Shown piece by piece: positions 28,143 through 35,237 of a stretch of DNA of 64,000 nt. The position numbers were made by a program, and so were the translations under genes. Numbering within the stretch: position 1 is the first letter of the stretch; the number at the start of each line of letters is the position of its first letter. The DNA comes from an uncultured Clostridia bacterium. Its GTDB lineage: Bacteria; Bacillota; Clostridia; UBA1381. The notes beneath the pieces were generated by a model. The model ran no database searches. It saw only the letters and a list, made by a program, of their open reading frames with translations, and was not told the origin of the DNA. Location: the NCBI GenBank assembly GCA_944392335.1, contig CALXWJ010000012.1, positions 55,029-119,028 on the forward strand, given 5' to 3'.

Positions 28143-28161
28143 TGGAAAGGATTTTATAAAA

Positions 28162-28608
28162 ATGTCTAATAAAAAGAAAAATCAGGAACAGCTTTTTAAC
28201 AGGATTCTGATAAATATTGGTATTGGGATTTTGGCATATATCTTTTTATATATTATGTATGCCAAATTTTACATGATGCCGTCATTGGTTTTTGCAGCAA
28301 TATTTTTTGTACTTGCAATTGTCGGTTATGTATTGTCGGCAAAGAAAATAGCGAATGTTAAAAATTACGCCCATATGTTTATCGGATTTACTTTGTGCAT
28401 GTTATTTACAAGCCTTTCAAGGATTTTCGGATATATACTCGGTCTTCAAAAATTTATCGAACTGATCAATTCATATTATTTTTTTAAAATACTTGTAAAT
28501 ACCAGATATGAAGTAATTCTTATCTCATGGCTTGGAGCAATTTATCTGGTTGGGATGGTAATATATAATTCGGTTTTGATTTACAAAGCAGGAAATAAAA
28601 GAAAATGA
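28162..28608 (+). CDS. Small integral membrane protein, function unknown
   Basis: I do not recognise this 148-residue protein. It has a Lys/Asn-rich cytoplasmic N terminus and four hydrophobic segments (about 16-36, 40-60, 72-95, 112-135), with a charged C-terminal end (KAGNKRK). GGAAAGGA lies before the ATG, 19 bp after rsmE, so it is probably co-transcribed with rsmE and ends at the terminator at 28615. Confidence 0.7.
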   Translation: MSNKKKNQEQLFNRILINIGIGILAYIFLYIMYAKFYMMPSLVFAAIFFVLAIVGYVLSAKKIANVKNYAHMFIGFTLCMLFTSLSRIFGYILGLQKFIELINSYYFFKILVNTRYEVILISWLGAIYLVGMVIYNSVLIYKAGNKRK

Positions 28609-28614
28609 TTTTAT

Positions 28615-28643
28615 ACAGCGCTTCGTTACGGAGTGCTGTTTTG
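28615..28643 (+). terminator. Intrinsic terminator after the rsmE unit
   Basis: ACAGCGCT (28615-28622) pairs with AGTGCTGT (28632-28639), one G-U pair, followed by TTTT. R1 copy E begins four bases later. Confidence 0.75.
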
Positions 28644-28646
28644 ATA

Positions 28647-28788
28647 ACTGCGGACAAGATGCCAAAGTCTTGTAAAGGCGGCGGGGCCATATCTGTAATC
28701 GGCGTGAGAGTACTATCTCCTGCGGATTACATCACAGCTATGCCGCGCTCTTGTCTGTGTCGAATAACGGGACAATCCCTTATTGAAT
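28647..28788 (+). repeat. R1 interspersed structured repeat, copy E
   Basis: It opens ACTGCGGACAAGATG immediately after the preceding terminator. Stem 1 is degenerate. Stem 2 is TGTAATC with GATTACA, with GAGAG facing CTCC. Stem 3 is CTTGTCT with GGGACAA, then CCCTTATTGAA. The end is 20 bp before the yqeG start codon, similar to copy D and rsmE. Confidence 0.8.
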
Positions 28789-28808
28789 AAAAGAAAGAGA
28801 GGCGGGCA

Positions 28809-29330
28809 ATGAGTATATATAAGCGTTTTTATCCGGAATACAGCTTTGAGAAGGTGACGGATATTGATGTTGAAGGCATGAAAAATAAAGGTATAAAATT
28901 GGTTTTGCTTGATATAGACAATACTCTTGTTCCGTATACAAGCCCGGATCCCGATGAACAAGCGCTTTCATTTTTACAAAAGCTTAGGGATAACGGAATA
29001 GGTTTTGCATTTGTTTCAAACAACGGCAGGGAGCGGGTAGACAGATTCAATAAAGATATCGGAGCTGATTTCGTCTGCAGGGCAAAAAAACCACTTCTGT
29101 ACGGGATTAACAAAATGATGAAATTACACGGCGTCACAAAGGCTGAGACGGCGCTTATCGGAGATCAGATATTTACCGATATTTGGGGAGGAAAAAGGGC
29201 AGGGATCACAACATATTTGGTGAGCCCTATAAAAGAAGTGGATACTTTATTTTTTAAATTCAAAAGACGATATGAGAAAAAAGTGATAAAAAGCTATAAT
29301 AAATATAAGCAAAACAAAGGAGAATGCTAA
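28809..29330 (+). CDS. yqeG: YqeG-family HAD IIIA phosphatase
   Basis: HAD-superfamily phosphatases use two Asp residues for phosphoryl transfer; the YqeG substrate is not settled. The 173-residue protein carries motif I LLDIDNTLVPY, motif II FVSNNG, Lys in RAKKPLLYG, and motif III ALIGDQIFTDIWGG. The Lys-rich tail is typical. AGAGAGGCGGGC precedes the ATG. Its stop directly abuts the aroE start; in Bacillota yqeG commonly sits beside aroE, supporting the call. Confidence 0.92.
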   Translation: MSIYKRFYPEYSFEKVTDIDVEGMKNKGIKLVLLDIDNTLVPYTSPDPDEQALSFLQKLRDNGIGFAFVSNNGRERVDRFNKDIGADFVCRAKKPLLYGINKMMKLHGVTKAETALIGDQIFTDIWGGKRAGITTYLVSPIKEVDTLFFKFKRRYEKKVIKSYNKYKQNKGEC

Positions 29331-30173
29331 ATGCGTGATATAACCGGGAAAACACGGCAGCTTGCGATTCTGGGGAATCCCGTTTCACATAGCTTTTCAC
29401 CTCAAATGCAGAATTTTATGGCACAAAAAACGGGACAGGATTTGGTATATACTGCATTGGAAGTTAATAAAAACGAATTTGATGATGCAATAAAGGGTTT
29501 GAAGGCAATGAATTTTAAAGGTGTAAATATCACATCACCTTTTAAATTCCGTGCATATGAACTGATGGATGTACTTTCGGATAAGGCAAAAAAGCTCGGC
29601 TCTGTGAATACCTGTGTAAACAGGGACGGCGTTCTTTACGGCTATAATACCGACGCTGACGGTTTTTACCGTTCTCTTTTATATAATAATATTCAGGTCA
29701 AGGATAAAGATATATTGTTTATAGGCGCCGGAGGAGCCACTCAGCCGGTCATGATACTTTTTGCCGAGGAGGGAGCCAAAAGTATTACCATTCACAACAG
29801 GACAATTGAAAAGGCACAAAAAATTGCCGATTACACAAAATCCGTTACCGGTTATAACGTAAAAGTCGGTATGGAAAACAGGCACTATGATGTTGTTATA
29901 AATACAACCACCTGCGGGATGCACCCACAGGAAAATTTGCTCCCTGTTGAAAATATTGATTTTATAGATTCCGGCACTGCTGTTGCGGATATGATATACA
30001 ATCCCGAAAAAACTTTGTTTTTAAAGAAAGCAGAAGAAAAGGGCGCAAAAATCATGAATGGATTGGGAATGCTTATTTTTCAGGGAATAATAGCATTTGA
30101 ATTGTTCACTGATACTAGTTTGGACGATTCGATTTATGAAGATATTTTGAAAGAAGTATTCAATATCAGGTAA
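29331..30173 (+). CDS. aroE: Shikimate dehydrogenase
   Basis: AroE reduces 3-dehydroshikimate to shikimate with NADPH in aromatic amino acid synthesis. In this 280-residue protein the substrate-binding half has GNPVSHSFSPQMQN and VNITSPFKFRAYELMD, with the catalytic Lys in SPFK. YGYNTDADGFY supplies the Asp. The NADP half has FIGAGGATQPV and IHNRTIEKA. The ATG directly follows the yqeG stop, with AAAGGAG inside the end of yqeG, so translation is probably coupled. Shikimate kinase follows about 0.5 kb downstream. Confidence 0.95.
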   Translation: MRDITGKTRQLAILGNPVSHSFSPQMQNFMAQKTGQDLVYTALEVNKNEFDDAIKGLKAMNFKGVNITSPFKFRAYELMDVLSDKAKKLGSVNTCVNRDGVLYGYNTDADGFYRSLLYNNIQVKDKDILFIGAGGATQPVMILFAEEGAKSITIHNRTIEKAQKIADYTKSVTGYNVKVGMENRHYDVVINTTTCGMHPQENLLPVENIDFIDSGTAVADMIYNPEKTLFLKKAEEKGAKIMNGLGMLIFQGIIAFELFTDTSLDDSIYEDILKEVFNIR

Positions 30174-30212
30174 AAATTGAGAAAAATTTTACACAATAAG
30201 GAAGGTGAGTTT

Positions 30213-30668
30213 ATGAAAGCATTATGCGGATTGGATTGCGGCGAGTGCGGATTTAAAGAATGTAAAGGATGCACTGAGACTGATGGTCGTCCGTTTGGGG
30301 GTTCTTGTATGCTTGCATTATGCTGTAAGGAAAAGAGATGTGAAAATTGCGGCAAATCATTTGAAGCACCTTGTAACATGAAGGAAGAGTTAATTGCTGA
30401 ATTTAATGCCCTCGGTATCAAGGATATGCAAGAGGTTAAAGAACTCCATGCACTGCACGGCGGTTATATAAATCTTCAATATACTCTTCCGGGAGGACAG
30501 AATATAAAAATATGGGACGATGACAGGGTATACTTGGGAAATCAGATATGTAAAAAAAACAGTGACAGATGCTATGGTCTGACTGCCGATGAAAATTATC
30601 TTCTGGTTTGTGAATACGGGGAAGATGGTTCGGATCCCGAAATTATTGTTTATAAAAAACGCAGATAA
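30213..30668 (+). CDS. DUF3795 family Cys-rich protein
   Basis: The 151-residue protein has a Cys-rich N-terminal half: CGLDCGECGFKECKGC, then CMLALCCKEKRCENCGK. This pattern is typical of DUF3795 proteins and probably binds metal or an Fe-S cluster. The remainder is a small alpha/beta region without a known motif. ATG 30213 is chosen because GGAAGGTGAG lies seven bases before it; an in-frame TTG at 30177 lacks a site. It sits between aroE and aroK in the same direction, but its function is not known. Confidence 0.8.
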   Translation: MKALCGLDCGECGFKECKGCTETDGRPFGGSCMLALCCKEKRCENCGKSFEAPCNMKEELIAEFNALGIKDMQEVKELHALHGGYINLQYTLPGGQNIKIWDDDRVYLGNQICKKNSDRCYGLTADENYLLVCEYGEDGSDPEIIVYKKRR

Positions 30669-30708
30669 TACATAGTAAATACTTTTATACACGAATGAAA
30701 GGGACAAG

Positions 30709-31227
30709 ATGAAAAATATTGTACTGACAGGCTATATGGCAAGCGGAAAGACAACAACGGGACGGTTGTTGTCAGAAGCGCTTGGAATGAATTTTATAGA
30801 TACCGATGAAATAATATCAGAAAACGAAAAAATGAGTATAAGCGAAATATTTGAAAAAAAAGGGGAAGAATATTTCAGAAAAGCCGAAAATGAGCTGTCA
30901 AAAAAACTTATGACCGTTTCCGATACGATTATTGCTACAGGCGGCGGATTTGTTCTTAACAGGGAGAATATAGAAAATCTTAAAAAAAACGGCATTGTAA
31001 TAAATTTAAAGGTAAGCGAAAACGTCATAAAAAAAAGATATCTTGATGCGCGGTCAACGCGTCCGCTTATAAAAAATGATGATATCGAGGGAATATTAAA
31101 AAGATATAATGACAGAAAAGAATTTTATCTAAATTGTGACGCGGCAATTGGAATAAACGAATCGGACAGTGCCGAGGAGGTATGTAAGAGAGTTATTGAC
31201 GAATACAAAAAATTATCCGGAAAATAG
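30709..31227 (+). CDS. aroK: Shikimate kinase
   Basis: It phosphorylates shikimate at O3 with ATP. The 172-residue length is normal. The P-loop is GYMASGKTTTG, the substrate-binding motif is FIDTDEII, the Arg and Gly motif is EEYFRKAENE...TGGGFVL, and the lid Arg is in ARSTRPL. GAAAGGGACAAG precedes the ATG. With aroE half a kilobase upstream it makes a partial shikimate cluster; the other aro genes are not in the window. Confidence 0.95.
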   Translation: MKNIVLTGYMASGKTTTGRLLSEALGMNFIDTDEIISENEKMSISEIFEKKGEEYFRKAENELSKKLMTVSDTIIATGGGFVLNRENIENLKKNGIVINLKVSENVIKKRYLDARSTRPLIKNDDIEGILKRYNDRKEFYLNCDAAIGINESDSAEEVCKRVIDEYKKLSGK

Positions 31228-31243
31228 AAAGGAATTAAAAGTT

Positions 31244-32098
31244 ATGAAAGCATTATTCGGACCTGCGGGAAACGGTGATTTATTTTATTCAAAGGGGCAT
31301 AAAGCATCGGAAGAAATGCCGGCTTTTTTAGAGGATTACGGTCTTGATGTTTATGAATACCAATGCGGAAACGGTGTGAGAATAGGGGAGGCTACCGCGA
31401 AAAAAATAGGAGAAGAGGCAAAAAAACACAATATTGTGATAACTCTTCATTCGCCGTATTACATCAATCTTGCAAATCCCGATGAAGAAAAAAGGGCAAA
31501 AAGTATTGATTATATAATGCAAAGCATGGCGGCTGTAAAGGCAATGGGCGGAAACAGGGTCGTGGTACACAGCGGAGCACTTCAAAAAATGACAAGGGAG
31601 GAAGCACTAAAAAATGCCTGTATTACCGTAAAAGAAGCAGTAAAAGCAGCGGATGAAAACGGATTTTCGGATATTCATATGTGTATAGAAACTATGGGAA
31701 AAATAAACCAGCTCGGAAATTTGGACGAAGTGATGGAACTTTGCTCGTTAGATGACAGACTCTTACCCACAATTGATTTCGGGCATCTCAACGCAAGAAC
31801 ATTAGGTGGATTATCGTCATATGATGATTTTCTTCACATTTTCGATACAATAGAAAATAAATTGGGTTCTGACCGATTAAAAATTTTCCACAGCCATTTC
31901 AGCCATATTGAATATACAAAAGGCGGAGAAAAGAAGCATTTGACTTTTGAAGATAATGAATTCGGCCCTTTCTTTGAAGATGTTGCGGAAATTGTATATA
32001 AAAAGGACTTATCTCCGATATTTATATGTGAGTCGGCAGGCACACAGATTGAAGACGCACTTACCATGAAAAAAAGCCTTGAGGGAAAATACCGCTGA
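31244..32098 (+). CDS. Endonuclease IV-like TIM-barrel protein (AP endonuclease family 2)
   Basis: The 284-residue TIM barrel starts MKALFGPAGNGDLFYSKGHK. Metal-ligand-type segments in family order are ITLHSPYYINL, VVVHSGALQ, MCIETMGK, TIDFGHLNAR, KIFHSHFSHIEY and ICESAG. This is the Nfo/AP-endonuclease-2 fold, which repairs abasic sites or, in relatives, isomerises sugars. ATG 31244 has AAAGGA upstream; a longer frame reaches back into aroK and is not used. The length is close to Nfo (about 280). Whether it is true endonuclease IV or a divergent family member cannot be settled by eye. Confidence 0.8.
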   Translation: MKALFGPAGNGDLFYSKGHKASEEMPAFLEDYGLDVYEYQCGNGVRIGEATAKKIGEEAKKHNIVITLHSPYYINLANPDEEKRAKSIDYIMQSMAAVKAMGGNRVVVHSGALQKMTREEALKNACITVKEAVKAADENGFSDIHMCIETMGKINQLGNLDEVMELCSLDDRLLPTIDFGHLNARTLGGLSSYDDFLHIFDTIENKLGSDRLKIFHSHFSHIEYTKGGEKKHLTFEDNEFGPFFEDVAEIVYKKDLSPIFICESAGTQIEDALTMKKSLEGKYR

Positions 32099-32146
32099 TT
32101 TAATGTTTTATGGTAATATCTATATCTGATTATAGTATAATCCAAT

Positions 32147-32175
32147 TAGACAAATATATTTTTTTGTATTAAAAT
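32147..32175 (+). promoter_or_regulatory. metF promoter
   Basis: TAGACA (32147-32152) and TAAAAT (32170-32175) are 17 bp apart, about 40 bp before the start codon. No S-box or T-box riboswitch is visible in the 115-bp gap. Confidence 0.65.
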
Positions 32176-32213
32176 TAATAGAGAAAATCGTTGAAAGGAA
32201 TTAAATTTTAAAG

Positions 32214-33086
32214 ATGAAAATATCAGAACTGTTTGCAAAAAAAATACTTACACTTTCATTTGAGGTTTTTCCGCCGAAAACGGATGATACATTTGACAGT
32301 GTGAAATATGCAACGGAAGAAATAGCAAAAATAAAGCCGGATTTTATGAGTGTAACATACGGTGCGGGCGGGGGAACAAGTAAGCATACTCTTGCTATTG
32401 CACAAAATTTAAAGAATAAATATGGTGTTACACTTCTTGCTCATTTAACCTGTGTTTCGTCAACAAAGGAAATGATAAAAAATCAGCTTGCACTTTTAAC
32501 GCAAAGCGGAATAAAAAATATTTTGGCGTTAAGAGGCGATATCCCCGAAGGGTTGGACCGCACAAAGTTTGATTATAAATATGCAAGTGATTTGATAAAG
32601 GAAATTAAAAGTTCCGGAGATTTTTGTGTGGGAGGCGCTTGTTATCCCGAAGGACATGTTGAGTCGGAAAATCAGAAGAAGGATATAGAGGCGTTAAAAA
32701 TAAAAGTGGATGCGGGATGTGAATTTTTGACCACACAGATGTTTTTTGACAATAATATTTTATATAACTTTTTATATAAAATAAGGGAGAGAGGAATTAC
32801 TGTCCCCATTGTTGCGGGAATCATGCCTGTCACAAACGGAAAACAGATCGAAAGAATATGTAAGCTGTCCGGTACATATCTGCCGCAGCGTTTTAAATCA
32901 ATAGTGGATAAATACGGAAATTACCCGGACGCCATGAAACAGGCAGGGATTGCATATGCTACGGAACAGATAATAGATTTATTGGCAAACGGAGTAAACA
33001 ATATACATATCTATTCGATGAACAAGCCCGATGTTGCGGAAAAAATAAAAAATAATTTATCTGACATATTAGCGGTGAGAAATTAA
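32214..33086 (+). CDS. metF: 5,10-methylenetetrahydrofolate reductase
   Basis: MetF converts methylene-THF to methyl-THF for methionine synthesis (or, in acetogens, the Wood-Ljungdahl methyl branch). The 290-residue TIM barrel shows LSFEVFPPKTDDTFDS, the FAD-binding SVTYGAGGG and HLTCVSST, ILALRGDIPEG, and FLTTQMFFDN. GAAAGGAATT lies before the ATG. Its stop overlaps the next start by one base (TAATG), coupling it to a methionine-synthase activation protein, which points to methionine synthesis. Confidence 0.95.
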   Translation: MKISELFAKKILTLSFEVFPPKTDDTFDSVKYATEEIAKIKPDFMSVTYGAGGGTSKHTLAIAQNLKNKYGVTLLAHLTCVSSTKEMIKNQLALLTQSGIKNILALRGDIPEGLDRTKFDYKYASDLIKEIKSSGDFCVGGACYPEGHVESENQKKDIEALKIKVDAGCEFLTTQMFFDNNILYNFLYKIRERGITVPIVAGIMPVTNGKQIERICKLSGTYLPQRFKSIVDKYGNYPDAMKQAGIAYATEQIIDLLANGVNNIHIYSMNKPDVAEKIKNNLSDILAVRN

Positions 33087-33760
33087 TGCAGGAATATTTT
33101 GTAACAGAACGATTCAGTATTGATATAAAAAAATTAAAGATAAGGCATTCGGAAATTGCACGTTATATGTATGCTAAAAATTCACTTGAAGAGCTTGATA
33201 GCCTTATATCCGAGTGTCTTTTTGAATGTGAAAATTGTTTTGATTTACAGGGAGTATATATGAAACTACCCGTAATTGCAAAGGAAAATGTTTTGGATTT
33301 TTCGGCTTTTTCGGTAAAATCAAACGGATTGGCAAAACTGCTTAAAGAGTCAAATGAAGCTGTTTTGTTCGGTGCAACAATAGGTTATGGCATTGACAGG
33401 CTTATTAAAAGGTATTCAGTAATAAGCCCGGTTAAGGCCCTTACGTTTAATGCAGTAGGCACTGAGGTTTTGGAATGTTTTTGTGATGAATTGTGTGATT
33501 TTGTTAAGGAAAAGATGAATACGGATATCACTCCGAGATTTTCTCCGGGATACGGCGATTTATCGATAGAAACTCAAAAAGATATTTCAAGGGTGCTTGG
33601 ACTTTCAAAAAATATAGGTATTACCTTAACACAAAACCTTGCAATGACCCCTTCAAAATCAGTGACTGCAATATTCGGGACAATATGCGGTGAATACGGT
33701 AGAAAAAATAAATGCAGTGAGTGTGACATGCTTGAGTGTGAATTTAAAAAAAATAAATAA
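33086..33760 (+). CDS. Cobalamin-dependent methionine synthase activation-domain protein
   Basis: The 224-residue protein resembles the free-standing reactivation domain of MetH: RFSPGYGDLSIETQKDI and the SAM-binding-type MTPSKSVTAIFG are hallmark segments. It reactivates oxidised cob(II)alamin with SAM. The C-terminal tail has a CSECDMLEC cysteine cluster, common in clostridial versions. The start overlaps the metF stop by one base. The MetH catalytic modules are not in this window, so they must be encoded elsewhere. Confidence 0.88.
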   Translation: MQEYFVTERFSIDIKKLKIRHSEIARYMYAKNSLEELDSLISECLFECENCFDLQGVYMKLPVIAKENVLDFSAFSVKSNGLAKLLKESNEAVLFGATIGYGIDRLIKRYSVISPVKALTFNAVGTEVLECFCDELCDFVKEKMNTDITPRFSPGYGDLSIETQKDISRVLGLSKNIGITLTQNLAMTPSKSVTAIFGTICGEYGRKNKCSECDMLECEFKKNK

Positions 33761-33767
33761 CAAATTT

Positions 33768-33802
33768 AACAACCGCGGTACTTTGTTATCAGGTTGTTTT
33801 TT
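33768..33802 (+). terminator. Intrinsic terminator after metF unit
   Basis: AACAACC (33768-33774) pairs with GGTTGTT (33792-33798), followed by TTTT, just 8 bp after the stop codon. Confidence 0.8.
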
Positions 33803-33873
33803 GTGCGTTTCACCTTTAAAATAATACCCGTTACATAATGAAAAGATAAAAAGGGCGGTTTTGAGGATTTTAA

Positions 33874-34110
33874 AAGTTTTTTCCAAAGTACGGTATTATA
33901 TTTTATAAAGACTCGAAGGAGGTATATTTAAACTTAGACGAGGTATTGTTTTTTGAAACGTCGGATAATCGTATCTATGCAAATACTAAAAATAATGCTT
34001 ACATTGTAAAAGCAAGCTGTATATACCAGAAGAGATACTTCCTGATAACCTTCAAAGGATTTTACAAAAACTCTCATATTAAAAGGAAAAACAAGGTTTT
34101 CCAGTATTGA
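33874..34110 (+). pseudogene. Remnant of a LytTR-family DNA-binding domain
   Basis: The frame from 33874 reads KYGIIFYKDSKEVYLNLDEV and LFFETSDNRIYANTKNNAY, the first part of a LytTR (AgrA/AlgR-type) DNA-binding domain. The match then breaks at about 34013. In another frame it resumes as KLYIPEEILPDNLQRI, the next conserved LytTR segment, and ends at a stop near 34078. There is no start codon and the receiver domain is absent. This is a decayed regulator filling most of the 509-bp gap between the metF unit and yajC. The rest of the gap is AT-rich. Confidence 0.7.
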
Positions 34111-34206
34111 AATAAAATATATCTGACAACTGACACAAAAAAATAATTGGAAAGATATTCAAATATTATGTAAAATAACCATAATACTCAAAAAGGAAAA
34201 TAATGC

Positions 34207-34235
34207 TTGCATTTTGATTTAAAATAATATATAAT
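34207..34235 (+). promoter_or_regulatory. yajC promoter
   Basis: TTGCAT (34207-34212) and TATAAT (34230-34235) are 17 bp apart, 35 bp upstream of the ATG. Confidence 0.75.
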
Positions 34236-34269
34236 AATCATATTATGAAATCAAGAAAGGAAGAAAAAA

Positions 34270-34641
34270 ATGTTAGGATTTATTACAGCATATGCGGATC
34301 AAGCTGCAACTACTGCTGAAAATGCCGCGCAAACAACACAAAGCGGCGGTGTTATGGGTATGATAATCAGCTTATTGCCTATGATATTGATTATTGTCCT
34401 TTTATATTGGATGATGATAAGACCTCAGAGAAAGCAGCAAAAGCAGCAGCAGGAAATGAGAGCGGCATTGAAGGTCGGAGACAAGGTAGTAACCATCGGC
34501 GGGATTTGCGGCAAGATCTCAAAAATAAAGGATGATTGCGTATATATTGAAACAAGTATGCCGGGCGCCCCTGATCAGAAATCATATTTAAAATTCAAAA
34601 AGAATGCTATTGAGACCGTAGAAAAGCAGGTTGAAGAATAA
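34270..34641 (+). CDS. yajC: Preprotein translocase subunit YajC
   Basis: YajC is a small inner-membrane partner of the Sec-SecDF export machinery. The 123-residue protein has one transmembrane segment (about 33-53), then the signature YWMMIRPQRKQQKQQQEM and the beta-domain LKVGDKVVTIGGICGKISKI. GAAAGGAAG precedes the ATG. A terminator-like hairpin follows that overlaps the ribosome site of the next gene. secD/secF are not adjacent, unlike in many Clostridia. Confidence 0.93.
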   Translation: MLGFITAYADQAATTAENAAQTTQSGGVMGMIISLLPMILIIVLLYWMMIRPQRKQQKQQQEMRAALKVGDKVVTIGGICGKISKIKDDCVYIETSMPGAPDQKSYLKFKKNAIETVEKQVEE

Positions 34642-34647
34642 TATTTA

Positions 34648-34698
34648 AACCTTCGTAATATATATTAATTATAAAATATAGATTACGGAGGTTTTTTT
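34648..34698 (+). terminator. Terminator hairpin whose 3' arm contains the Shine-Dalgarno of the next gene
   Basis: AACCTTCGTAAT (34648-34659) pairs with ATTACGGAGGTT (34682-34693) with one G-T position, followed by TTTTTTT up to the ATG at 34699. GGAGG at 34687-34691 is both stem and ribosome site, so readthrough transcripts would have it masked. Confidence 0.75.
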
Positions 34699-35079
34699 AT
34701 GTCTGATGATAAAAAATTGAATATCAGGGGAATACTGAAAGGGATACTTATATCGCTGGCTATTACGGTCATTTGCGTTATAGCGGTCGCATTAGTCTGT
34801 TATTTTGCGGATGTATCGGACGGGGTGATCTCGATAATGCTTTATGTTATAAGCGCTGTCAGTGTATTTGTGAGTTCGTTATTGCTTGCCAAAAGCATCA
34901 CTAATAACGGATTGCTGCACGGGCTGATATTGGGTGCGGGATATTTTCTTGTTATTTTTATATTCTCAGCGGTCTTTAAAAAACAAATTTCAGTCAATAC
35001 CAAATTTTTTGTGTCTATGGTTGCGGCCCTTGCAAGCGGAATGCTCGGCGGGATCATGGGTGTAAACGCGAAGGAGTAA
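34699..35079 (+). CDS. TIGR04086 family membrane protein
   Basis: The 126-residue protein has four hydrophobic helices (about 12-36, 42-64, 72-92, 101-122) and a Gly-rich end (ASGMLGGIMGVNAKE). This matches the TIGR04086 family commonly found directly after yajC in Clostridia. Function is unknown. Its ribosome site GGAGG is part of the preceding hairpin, so its expression may depend on readthrough and translation from yajC. Confidence 0.8.
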   Translation: MSDDKKLNIRGILKGILISLAITVICVIAVALVCYFADVSDGVISIMLYVISAVSVFVSSLLLAKSITNNGLLHGLILGAGYFLVIFIFSAVFKKQISVNTKFFVSMVAALASGMLGGIMGVNAKE

Positions 35080-35134
35080 AAAGTATACAAAAATACATAT
35101 AAGTAATTTGTAATAATTACTTGATATTTTACTC

Positions 35135-35163
35135 TTGATATATAAGGGTTTATATGTTATAAT
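35135..35163 (+). promoter_or_regulatory. Promoter of the SNF2 helicase gene
   Basis: TTGATA (35135-35140) and TATAAT (35158-35163) are 17 bp apart, leaving a leader of about 68 bp. Confidence 0.8.
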
Positions 35164-35237
35164 AATAAGATACAAAAGCAGATCGGAAAAAGTGTATGTT
35201 TTCTTGCTTTTTTGCGGACGAACGGAGGTGAAAAGCT

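Noticed and set aside
31169..31243. Extended start of the AP-endonuclease-like protein inside aroK
   Set aside because: Would overlap aroK by 59 bases without a ribosome site; ATG 31244 fits the family start.
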